Part shown: piece after piece, positions 36,749 to 47,300 of the stretch
Layout: every line of letters starts with the position of its first letter
Numbering within the stretch: position 1 is the first letter of the stretch
Source of the DNA: Channa striata
Lineage: Eukaryota > Chordata > Actinopteri > Anabantiformes > Channidae
Reading direction: 5' to 3'
NCBI GenBank assembly: GCA_033026295.1
Contig: CM065181.1
Coordinates: forward strand, 6,233,001 to 6,297,000
Length of the DNA: 64,000 nucleotides
Notes under the pieces: model-generated
The model's database searches: none
The model's input: only the letters and a program-made list of their open reading frames with translations
Told to the model about the DNA's origin: nothing
Program-made: the position numbers and the translations under genes

Positions 36749-37835
36749 CTGTAACAAAAGCAGACAAGACATTAGGAGTATGTTTATAAGTATTCAAGAA
36801 ATGTTCCAAAGTAAATAATTTATTGGCAAAGCCTCAAAAGAAAATTTAGTTTAGAAATTATTTTTATTATTTTAGGAATTCCTAGATATCCTCACAAGCC
36901 CTTAAGCAGTGTTTGCTTTATTCTAGCAGCATAAAATGTCAGGGAATCGCAGTGACCCTGGCATTGTCTCTCACCATCATAGTGTCAATCTTTCCTTTGA
37001 CTTGCTCGTTCCTTGCCAAGGCTCTTTCCAGGCATTCCTTGGTGTACAGCTGTGGGTTTCGACCTTGGTCGATGTATCTACAAATACAAGACAAAACTCC
37101 GGCTGAAACTATGACAGATGAGGTTTAAACTCCACAACACATTATATATGGAATAACTGGATTTCTTTTTATGTATGCATCATTAGTGCGTTAATTCCAC
37201 TCATTTCATTAATTGCCTGACTAAAAACAGTCCACCAGAAAGTGTAGATATAAAATCACCAAATTATTTTCTAAGATGAGTCGGTATTTTTATAATATTT
37301 CCATGCTGATTCTTAAGTTACTCAAGTAATAAGATTTGCAGGAAATAAAAAAGCCAAGTTTTAAGATTTTTGACAGACGGTTGTCACATGAGTATTCACA
37401 CCAACACAGGAATCACAGATAACGGAAGAGATGTAAAATATAAACTAAATCGAGGGTTACAGATCTGGACTTCATAAACAATAACCTATATCAGCACCCA
37501 GTTATAAGACTCACTCAAAAACCTCCAGCGGTACGTTGATCTCGTGAAGCTGTTGACGGCACTTCTCGATGTCTTGCAGACCAGATATCATGAAATTGCT
37601 GTGAAGAAATGAAGGAGACGCTCAGACGAAGGAAAGCAGCAGCGTATTTAAGGGCGACTGGTTTTACCTGCACATTCACACCGTTAGGAAGAGCTCAACA
37701 AAACATGACTTACAGTTTTTGGTTGAGTCCTGCCTGGCTGCTAGGCTGGAAGTCGCTAACGATGATTCCCAACTGTCGAATATTCTCGATAAACTTTTCA
37801 AGATGCTCCTCCAGGTTATCAAATTTTTCAGCCAT
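36653..37835 (-). CDS. med10: Mediator of RNA polymerase II transcription subunit 10 (four coding exons)
   Basis: Med10 belongs to the middle module of the nuclear Mediator complex, which links DNA-bound activators to RNA polymerase II. Coding exons on the minus strand are 37714-37835, 37515-37598, 36975-37077 and 36653-36748. Joined they give 405 nt, 134 residues plus TAG, against 135 in human as I recall. The whole protein is one Med10 domain. The N terminus MAEKFDNLEEHLEKFIENIR, the stretch IIVSDFQPSSQAGLNQKL, the LEVFEYIDQGRNPQLYTKE block and the C terminus AKYKAIHGEDAPS are close to the remembered vertebrate protein. All introns are GT-AG and keep frame. The gene is divergent from ube2ql1. 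No break or frameshift was seen. Confidence 0.96.
36975..37077 (-). CDS. med10: med10 coding exon 3
   Basis: Acceptor TATTTGTAG on the minus strand, donor GTGAGA. It completes the Glu codon begun in exon 2 and encodes YIDQGRNPQLYTKECLERAL then ARNEQVKGKIDTMM. The second Met at the end replaces a Lys I remember in mammals. Confidence 0.93.
37515..37598 (-). CDS. med10: med10 coding exon 2
   Basis: Acceptor TTCTTCACAG, donor GTGAGT. It completes a Leu codon and encodes NFMISGLQDIEKCRQQLHEI then NVPLEVF, ending with GA of the next Glu codon. Confidence 0.93.
   Translation of the reverse strand, partial: QFHDIWSARHREVPSTASRDQRTAGGF
37714..37835 (-). CDS. med10: med10 coding exon 1
   Basis: The start codon is the complement of CAT at 37833-37835 in the context TTACCATGG, a good initiation context. 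The exon encodes 40 full codons and CT of a Leu codon, then the donor GTAAGT. The plus-strand frame over the same bases is a shadow. Confidence 0.94.
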
Positions 37836-38130
37836 GGTAACTGACTGTTACTACCCACTCCAACAAAACAGAAACGCCGCCGTTTCAAAGACTTATTTTG
37901 ACAAAACAATTGCGTTTTGCTATTAGCCACCGAGAATACGACTGCCTCTACGCTGATGTACTTTACGGCAGTAGGGTAGCCAATAGCAGTGACTAGTGTT
38001 CTGCTACCTAGGTAACGACCAACGTCAGAGTGTCGTTTACTACCGCTAAACGCATCAAAGTGTCGTGCTGCCAGTAAGGAGGAAGCTTCTTTGTCAAGAC
38101 TATAATATGCTGACTTGCCTGCATCCACAT
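37836..38130 (-). promoter_or_regulatory. med10: Probable med10 core promoter and 5' UTR
   Basis: Upstream of the med10 start lie a CCAAT pentamer (plus strand, 37980-37984, within AGCCAAT) and an X-box-like palindrome at 38003-38016 (GCTACC, TA, GGTAAC). No TATA box is clear on the minus strand. Several CpGs occur between 37870 and 38090. This layout suits a TATA-less housekeeping promoter. The transcription start is not determined. Confidence 0.5.
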
Positions 38131-38399
38131 CAGTTTTTGTACTAACTGTAAATAGTAATTATATAAAATGCTTTATATGATTATTATTCATAGCAAATTA
38201 ATTAATTCAAGTTTTAGATATATCCTGTATGACTTGTGGTTGTCTTTGAGAGAAATTTCAGAACTGAAAAGGGTTCATAGCCAGCATGCATTCAGCACTC
38301 AAATGTTTGTCTTACAAACTAGATAATAAAATGAGAAAGTTCTCGAGAGAACTAACTAAAGATATTTCTTTCTAAAATGTAGTTCTAAACTAACAGATC

Positions 38400-38400
<1 letters not shown>

Positions 38401-38455
<55 letters not shown>

Positions 38456-38470
38456 GTTGTTGTTGTTGTT
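38401..38470. repeat. (TTA)18 followed by (GTT)5
   Basis: A pure ATT/TTA trinucleotide run at 38401-38455 passes directly into GTT repeats at 38456-38470. It sits between the divergent genes. Confidence 0.97.
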
Positions 38471-39529
38471 TTTTATTGTAATTTGCTACAGAAAGTCGAG
38501 TGGTGAATTATAATGGCATTATCTAGTTGTAGATTTCAGATTTTATAGGACTGCTGACTGGGAATTGCAGAGTAAGCTGATATTTTAATCTTCTCAAAGC
38601 ATTTATGAAATGAAAACATAAAATGTAATACTACAGTTGGGTGCAAAAGTTAAATGAAAACTGCCTGTAGGGGATTCTAAATTAACCCAAAATATGTCAC
38701 AATAACGACCATTTAGTTAGTGCAAATGTTCTTTCATCACCAAAAGTGAAACAAAAAGGTCAGTAAAAAAAAAAAAAGTAGTAAAATAATGAAAAGCAAA
38801 TTAGGGAAAACGTTTGTATCCCCCTTGATAAAGTAACCAATAAAGAAAAAAAATCTACTCTGATCTATACTCTTTTGGACTTCAAAATAAGGCGATGCCC
38901 TAACATGCAACAGTAGCCTATGGAGGGATTTACTCAATGTAGTTTTCCAGGAAAGTAAAAATTGGAGTCGAAAGGTGAATGTTAGTGAAGTTGATATTAC
39001 ATTATTCTGGCATCTCTTCGCATTCAAACCTGTTCTTTCAGATAATCACATGAACCCTGCAATACACAGTTAACAAGAACAACCCAGGAAACTCGCCTCG
39101 AATGTTCAAAATAAAGGTCATGTTAACTGATATGTCATCTTTCATATGTCATAGGATTACATTTGATGATGTACATCGAAATTAATCTACATAGCAATCA
39201 CTTGCATTTTTTGTGTGCTTCAACTTCCCAGTTTCTAGCTTTAAATAGGCTTTACATGTTTTTACGATACAGCACATGTTCAACAAATCTCAAACAGTTT
39301 GAGCTTTCATAATTTGTGTTTTTCCTCATTGGCTCATGGATGTAAAAATCCTTGAAGTTAAAGTTGCTACACCTTTACTGTGACATCGAAACTTCGCTTT
39401 TAACCAGAAATGCCAATATACTTGTATGGAAGTATGCATCACACTGTACTGTCCAAACGGAAACCCCCCTGTCAGTGCTGTACTTTCTGTTAAAACATTT
39501 CTGCCTCTCTTTCGCTTTCCCCTTGGACG
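38471..39529. other. Divergent intergenic spacer, AT-rich part
   Basis: No exon is recognised. Contains a run of A at about 38766-38777. A minus-strand frame at 38737-39027 is low complexity and not called. Confidence 0.4.
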
Positions 39530-39530
39530 C

Positions 39531-39538
39531 ATAAATAG
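39531..39538 (+). promoter_or_regulatory. ube2ql1: TATA-like element upstream of ube2ql1
   Basis: ATAAATAG lies directly before a sharp change to GC- and CpG-rich DNA (GCCGCAGCGCTCCGCCGGTG). A start about 25-35 bp downstream, near 39560-39570, would be expected. It is about 1.1 kb upstream of the start codon, which fits a spliced non-coding first exon. Confidence 0.4.
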
Positions 39539-39559
39539 CCCGGTGCTTTTATTTTGAAA

Positions 39560-39795
39560 CGCCGCAGCGCTCCGCCGGTGAGAACAGACTGGCTGAGGAG
39601 AATCACCGGGGGTGGTTCGTCCTGGGCTGCTGCATTAAAGCTGGAGCTTCCGCAGCTGCTCACACATCAAACACTCTGCTTCTGTCCCCCGGTGCAGCTG
39701 CTGCGGGTCTGCTGGATGGTGGAGCTGGATTTCTGCTGCTGCCGCTGCTGCACAACGGGACGTTAGGACGGACACAGGATTTCACCCGTCCGTGG
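39560..39795 (+). other. ube2ql1: Candidate non-coding first exon / CpG-rich block of ube2ql1
   Basis: About 230 bp of CpG- and CTG-rich sequence follow the TATA-like element. A weak donor-like CGTGGTAGGA occurs at about 39791-39800. A strong acceptor (pyrimidine tract ending CCTTCAG, 40411-40417) precedes the GC-rich leader of the coding exon. The model is an intron of about 0.6 kb in the 5' UTR. The open frame across the block lacks an ATG and is not called. Confidence 0.35.
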
Positions 39796-39815
39796 TAGGA
39801 ACGCTGTGTGTGTTA

Positions 39816-39840
39816 GTGTGTGTGTGTGTGTGTGTGTGTG
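39816..39840. repeat. TG microsatellite
   Basis: TG run of 25 bp just beyond the candidate first exon, preceded by a shorter TG run at 39805-39812. Confidence 0.95.
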
Positions 39841-40417
39841 GGCAGCGGAGCATATATGAAGGAAAACTGTTTTTTCTTAATAGTACGAGCTCATATTGTA
39901 GGTTATGTATTTTCTGACATCGAGCTTTATTTTGTCTTTGGTGATACGTTCCAAGTGTCTTACAACAGCTTATATTGCAGGTGTGTTTATAGTTTTTAAT
40001 AGTGACTTTTATCATATTCCTATTTCTGTAGGTTTTCGTTAACCTACGTGATGCTCTTTCATACCTATACGAGTCCAGTGTGTCATGAGCGACATAGATA
40101 TTCGTCATAACAACCTTGTGGTGCATTGTTGTGTTTTCCTCCGATAATAATCTTTCATATGCTCTATACTGGAACCTCTATGGTTTTCCTGTAGCATATC
40201 GTGTGGCGTGTTCTGTTAAAATATATTTGAAGATCACCTCCGTGCCTCTGCGTAACGCATCGTCCTGTCATTGCACAACTGCAGTCACAGTCGTGATGTC
40301 GGTGTTCTTGTTGGAAAAAGAAAAGCCTGAATTCCATTGATCTGTTATGACAATTTAGTTTGTTGCTGTCATCCGTGGTCAAATATTAATTTGTTGTCTC
40401 ACTGCTTTTGCCTTCAG

Positions 40418-40635
40418 CGGAGCCGTGTCGAGATGATGCACTGAGGAGAAAACGGCTCAGGCTCCCCGGTTGTGTTCGTCCTGAGGCTGCAGTGTACGGA
40501 GGGGGGGTTGCGGTACGAGAAGGTTAAGAATCTGCACCAGTAAAGGTCGTATCTGCGAGCGGGAACCGACTTCCACGGGTGAATCTCGCCCCTGTGCGGG
40601 GGGATCGGCGGAGAAATATAGATCTATAAAAAATT
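40418..40635 (+). other. ube2ql1: ube2ql1 5' leader directly before the coding region
   Basis: GC-rich sequence from a good 3' splice acceptor to the start codon. An in-frame TAA at 40627-40629, nine bases before the ATG, shows that the reading frame cannot extend farther upstream. The last 20 bases are unusually AT-rich for the leader. It includes a GGGGGGG run near 40501. Confidence 0.5.
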
Positions 40636-41340
40636 ATGGCCACCCTACTGCGAAAGATCGGTCTAATCCGTCTGCACGACCGAGACACCGAGGACCCAAA
40701 GCACCACCAGGGCTCGTTAAAGGGGACCAAAGGGAACCAGAAGAACAACGCCAACAAACACTGTCAGACCGCCAACGAAACCAACATCCTCAGCACCCCG
40801 GAGATTAAAGCGAGGAAGCTGGACCAGCTCGGCAAGGACAAGCCCACCGGTAAGGATAAGCAGGGCAAGGATGCGAAGGAGAAGCAGCAGACGGGAGGAG
40901 GCGGGAGTAAAGCGACCAGTGCCTCCTCCATAACACCGCTGGCGCCTCATCGGCAACACTGCACCCAAGTCCGGACGCGGAGGCTCATGAAGGAGCTACA
41001 GGAGATCCGGAGGTTAGGGGACAACTTCATCACGGTTGAGCTGGTGGAGGACAACCTGTATGACTGGAACGTCAAGCTGCACCAGGTGGACAAAGACTCG
41101 GCGCTGTGGCAGGACATGAAGGAGACCAGCACTGAGTTTATACTGCTCAACGTCACCTTTCCCGATAATTTCCCCTTCTCGCCGCCGTTCATGCGGGTTC
41201 TGACGCCCCGGTTGGAGAACGGCTACGTGCTGGACGGCGGGGCCATATGCATGGAGCTGTTGACCCCGCGCGGATGGTCCAGCGCCTACACGGTGGAAGC
41301 GGTCATGAGGCAGTTTGCGGCCAGCCTCGTAAAAGGACAG
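40440..41340. promoter_or_regulatory. ube2ql1: CpG-rich island over ube2ql1 exon 1
   Basis: CpG density rises sharply from about 40440 to the end of exon 1 and drops again in the intron (AT-rich from about 41410). Such islands typically mark promoters of vertebrate genes. Bounds are by eye. Confidence 0.5.
40636..41340 (+). CDS. ube2ql1: ube2ql1 coding exon 1
   Basis: 235 codons exactly, ending …FAASLVKGQ before the donor GTGAGG at 41341. It contains the N-terminal extension, most of the UBC fold and the active-site cysteine. The exon is CpG-rich with a clear coding bias. The frame continues 22 codons into the intron to a TAA at 41407-41409, which is read-through and not protein. Confidence 0.95.
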
Positions 41341-44300
41341 GTGAGGGGAGGAGGAGGCTGGTGGGTGAGAGTCCTTGCTTGGAACATCATCAACCACAGG
41401 GCATGTTAATTATCCCTAATACATTTGTTTTCCCATATGACACGTATTGGATATTAGCAATTCCATTAGGCATTCGTGCGTCATGCGTAATTAGCGCGTA
41501 AAACTGCTGTTACGCACGTAGAATATATTTCCACTATGGCATAACTGCTGTTTAATAATGTAACTCATTATAGCTAATACTACAAAATGGAAATGGGTTC
41601 TGGAAATTTGTTTCTAATGCAAATCAATGCAGTTGTACACAAGAGTGAAACAATTAGGAATCTTGTTTTATTTTTAAAAGAGAAACATCATTACTCCATA
41701 AAATCCCCACAGCCTTCTTTTGGTGCTGCAGTGTAATATCCCAAGCCTGTAGTCTTCCCCTTCCTCTCTGCTATGAGCTAACTCATAACTGTGAATATTA
41801 TTAATCTTTATATGACTTTACGGCAGCCATTTCATGCAGTGCAACACTCAGTGTGTGCTTGATGCCTGCTCTTCTCTGCAGTCCCACTTTGCTCTCCTTT
41901 TATTGCATCCATAAATCAGCATCCTTTGACAACAAAGACTGGCTCACATGCAATGTAGAAGCTGTAATGCAGTGTCACCTACCTGACTAATCCATAGGAA
42001 GAATGAGACACTTAATCCAGCACATGCAAAGGCTGATGGCTAGAAAGAAAGATGTATAAATGCAGACAGCAGGTAGTCGACCTACCAGCAGTCCTCGGTG
42101 ACTTAGACTTACTGGATTATGTAATCCCATCAAATCTGTTTTTTTTTTTCACATTCTCAGTGCACTGCAGCAGCAGCAGCAGCTCTGTGATTCCAGTGGC
42201 ACTGGCTGCATCTCTAAATACACTCTCGACAGTTAAATCTCTACATAGATTTTCCGCTTTCCACTAGCATAAGCAATCTGTTTTCTAATGTGCTGTCTAA
42301 TGCTCACTTGTGTGTCACATTCCCGTCATTTCATTAGTAGGTTCTGGTTCTTTCTTCTCATAGACTTTCTGTCTTTTGACGTCAGCGGCATGACAGTACA
42401 GTGGCAGGAGACCTTATGTAAACTCTCACAGGAATCTCCTGCACAAAACCCAAACCACTGATGATGTAACTGCACGTTATTTCCAAGTCACGTGTGGTCA
42501 TCTGTACCCAAAGCAGAAAGTGAGAGTAAAATGTGTATGTGTGTGTGATGAGTGTTTTGTCCTGATTTGCAGCTTGAGGAGATGAGCTAGCAGCACTGCA
42601 GTGCTCCCTAATTATGGTGCAGCATCTTCCTCCTCCAGTTTGCTAATGGAAACAATATTGATTAATTATTCCTGTGTGTGTGTGTGTGTGTTTTTGTTTA
42701 TCTCTTTGTTTTCCTTCTTTGTGAATGTGTCTACACCAGCATTTGTGTGTGTTTCACGTCCTAATTTATTGGAGATGCATTCATCTCCCATGTCTCATGA
42801 CAGACAGCACATATTGTGTATATGATTGTCCTGGGGACACTGGCCACCAACACTAGCGATGTGCTTTGGTTAAAAGCTCCGTCCTTATTTTTGCTGTGAG
42901 ACGATACATGCAGTGACAAAGTGGTGAGCTGAAAGTCAACAGAGCTACATGTGTGTTAGCCTGCAGATGCGAGGGAGCACACAGGCTGAGATGAGGTGAG
43001 ACTTTAACAGCTCCGACTGAACTGGAGGCCATCCCCAGTCTGTCCTTCAGACGTCTAATCACCAGTTTTAAGGCAGTCTCTGTCAGAGTGTAATCTGTGT
43101 TATATCACTGCTTTTATCGTCACCGTCTTAGTGCAGGTGGCAGGAAACAGTTGTGAAGTGCAAACTCAGCGTCATGTTCAACACCGGTGTCTGAGTATTG
43201 TGAACCCATTTGGTAATTGATCTGGGCTGCTGTATTGCTGTCTGTACAACAGTGTTTAGCCATTACACTGGTGTCATTTAGAATTATAGTACATTTACTA
43301 CTGGCCTTTCTATTCTTAATTTGCACTGCAGGCGTATTATGTTCCTTTTTTTGCATTCTTTCAATGTTTAAGAAAAGACACCTCTTACTAATGACTTACT
43401 AGGAGGAGAACTAAACTATGTATATGTTCTATTGCTAAGAAATTGAAGGGGGTTTCCAGATGTTTCATGTGTAACTTCGGTAAAGTTTGGGGACTCACAT
43501 CATGACATTATCAGGGTACTTTTTCAAACTTTGGAAAGTTCCTGCAGATTCACCTAAGACTTTCCTGGGCTGAGTGGCACTACTTGTAACAGAAGTGAAC
43601 TGGACTTCGTGTGTAATGTCTATGAAGTGCCCTTTTACAGCTTCCTGTTTTCTTATTGTCAAGAGTGACACTCCACATGCTTTGTTGTGTGCAGAGAGGA
43701 GAACTAAAAAAAAAAAAAAAACTGTGATATTATCCTCCAATGACCCTGACATCCGTCCCACGGGGCCGTCCTTACCGATCTGATGATGAGGATGATGACA
43801 TCGATTCCTCCTGTTTGTTGACCCCTTTAAGCAGATGTCTACATTATGCAATCACCCCGCCCCAGAGCTACTTCCCAACATGCACTGGCACCTTCCCTGC
43901 TTTGCCCATTGACTGATCTTCGTTCACACAATTACCCAGCATCCACTTTACACGGGTGTGTCCCTCTCAACGAGCGAGCGCTTATTTGAACTAGATAAAC
44001 ACTGACATGGCACTCTATATGCCCAGGGCACACGCTCAGCTGAACGACAACACACACACACACACGCATGCACAGACTCTTTCGTTTGCCCATTCTGTCC
44101 CTCGCGAGCTGATATTTTTATTTTCTCTCTCCGTCTATCTTTGAATGCGTCACCATGAGCCATTCTTGTACATGACTACGAGCACAATGCTGCTAATTAA
44201 TGCTCAATTCCCCCTTTCATGCTGGAGTCACAGAATTTTGTACAGACTTGTGCATCAATACACACATTCACTTTCACTTTTTGCCTTTCCCTCATTAGCA

Positions 44301-47300
44301 CACTCTCTCTGTCATCCTGTCCTAATCTCTGTCTCTGTTTCTTCATCTCTCCCTCGCGTGATCACGGACAACCACTTTTTTCAGCGTAGGTGCACACAAA
44401 CAGAGTCCAACTAATTTGTCATCACACACACACTGCTCAGTGTTCTTCCCAGTGGGAGCGAACACATAAGAAATTGCAACACACTGCGAGTAAAACCAAG
44501 TACACAATGCTCAAAATGATTGATTTGATGATAATACTGAGGATACATTCCTCCCTGCTATCAATCACACCTCTTTAACAATGGCCTGTCGCCATAACGA
44601 TATCCATCCAAAGCACTGGCCCGCCATTTTAAGATGGTGACAGCTTCCATATGTCGGGATGTGAAGATATGCTTGGGTAATGAGGTTGCATGTGATCTGA
44701 AAAAATGAACATCACATCCCAGCTTTTCACCAGTGCTGTCTGACAGTAGCCAGCCGACGCATTATCTGTGTGTGTCAGCCTGGGTAATCGGTTCGACTGC
44801 AGGCCTCTGGCTGCACAGACAGGTTGAGCAGGTTTGAGGCAGAGCTGCTTAGGTGACACAGAGTCCGTGTGTTTTTCATTTTAAAGCCTCGGTGGATCAG
44901 TTGTTTGAGAATAGAGGAGATTGTCTTTTAATGTGGCTTTGTAAAAGAGAGGAACAGAAAGCAGATACCCATGCGATGCTGCATGATATCTCAGAATGAC
45001 TCACTCATTGCGTCATGCATGCAGGTGATCAAAACACGTGAAAAAATCCCTTATGAAGGGAAAAATGTTCTCATTTCCCACCAGTAATCAACCTCAAACA
45101 TGATGTCTATTTTCTTCATGCTGGAAGTGAGATCAGCCACGCTGTGACTTGTTTCCATCGTGTGTCAGATTCAGTATGACATTATGACTTATTATAGACG
45201 TTTGTTGCAGAAATTGATCTCAATATTGATTAAAACAAAAAGGGAGATATTAAGACAACCTCTTCAAAATGTGTCTATCTGAGAGACTAGAGAGACAAAT
45301 TGATAGTAACTGTGAGGGTCGCCGAACATCAACATGAAATGAGGCGCATGTTGTTACACGCATGGAAACCGTAAGCTTAATCTGTAGATCATTTAATGTT
45401 ATCACCTCTTCTCCTGCATAGGATTTAACCCCAAAAAAGCCAGTGTTTCTCTTAAGCTGCAATATGTTTATGGGCATGTTTTCATTATTAGTATATTGTG
45501 CTTAGTGTTGTGTCGTGTTCCAAATATTTGTTATGATGACAGTAAATTACCTTACCCTTACGTTTTTTTTCACCAGCTTAATCAATTGGTTTAGAAATGT
45601 TGGTTCAGCCATATTATCATTTTGTCACTTCAATCTAGCAGTACAGCAAGTTTTGGATAGACAGAAAGATACATCTGTGACATTTTGAGAGCTGAAGGAA
45701 TTTAGCTTGTGGGGCTCAAACGCAAAAATAAAAATGAATAATGCACCTGATTGTGGATATTTTCCACAATCAGTGTTTATCATAACAGATTTCTTCAACA
45801 GGACATGTAGGCTACAATTACAAAACATAATATGAATTAACTAGTGAGCTTTTGTGCTGCTGGGTCATGATGAGAGCCACGCTAGCTATTTCCAGCTGTT
45901 ACCAGTCTTTGTGCTAAGCTGACCAGCTGCTGGTACTATCCTTATGTTTACCATACACACAGATATGACAGTGGCATCAAACTATTCCTGTAAGCCCCAA
46001 TGGAAACTTGATTAATCCGGTGTGTAACAGATATTATGTCATTACATAACAGTGGTTAATCCTAAGGTCTTCAACTGTGGAATAATGGCTCCAGTTATTC
46101 AGTGTCTTTCAACCGAAAATCAACCCAGGAACATGCAGTTGGAGGATTAAGGTGCAGGCTACAGAGGTGTAATAAAAGACAAGCATTTATCTGCTCGGCA
46201 CTGCAGCATGCAGCGGATCGAGCTCGCCATCTGCAAGAATTTCATTAGTATTGGTTTCAGTGGAGTGGAGAGTTTCCTTGGTGCCATTTTCTTCCTGCCA
46301 AGAAGAAAGTAGAGGGTAGTGGTGCAGTGTTACAGAGCGTGTACAAACAAATACGGTGAAACACCTGACGTATTACGCAGCGCCGCGATAGTGTCTAGTG
46401 AGTCAACCGCAACACAAATATGAGCATAGCTGCAGTATGAGCATCTGTTTGTCACCAGATTTTCGTGACGTCCCTCTATTTCCGAGATGATTTTTATATA
46501 GGAAATGATGCATCTCAAACTGTGAGTGAATCAGGTCTTTATCGTGCTTGTGCTTGTGTTGTCATGGCTGCATTTATATCCAAGGGTTCATTGTGAAGAC
46601 GGTTGTTGCTTATTCTATTCATCCTCCCACACACTCTTCTTAAGGGAAGACTTAGCGCCACAGCCTACAACAGAAAAAGCAGCTTTGTCATCAAGCAGCA
46701 CCTCTTTTCTATATTTTCCCCCAAATATCCTCCCATGTTTATTATTAGTCCTGTAGTGTGACAAAGGGAGGGTTTCAGCGCGGTGGCACCGGGGTGAAAA
46801 TAAGTCAAGATATTGTCATGCTCTGCAGGAGATGCTTTTCACACTGAGCATGAGGTGATTACATGCTCATATATTTATTTTATGTCACACTTTCAACCTT
46901 TTCATTATTTACTGCAGTGGTTGGTTTGTGTCTTCACACATTTCCCTGCGTAATGGAGGGTATATTTTCACTTCTGTTTGAACCTGACATCTTAAAAGCC
47001 TTTTTCCCCTGCCTTTAAACATTGATCTAATGCTATTCAACCTGTATTCAGACCACATGTCCTGTCACCATCTCCCCCACAGCTACGCGTTCACCATCTG
47101 GTTTATATATAAATACAGTGTAAATACACTCACGCACTTAATATAATACACTCCAGCACGACTCCACCACCTACTCTGACCTCAATAACAAACACTTTGT
47201 CAAATTCATCACAAGTCAATTTTCTAACAATTTTGATTTAAAAACTGAAAAATTTTAACCCTATAAAAGTAGAATTCATAGATGAGCTGGTGTATTGGTT

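Noticed and set aside
41341..41409. Continuation of the ube2ql1 frame past 41340 (22 extra codons)
   Set aside because: GTGAGG at 41341 is a good donor, exon 2 joins in phase, and the remembered family continues with the exon 2 sequence; the extension is intronic.
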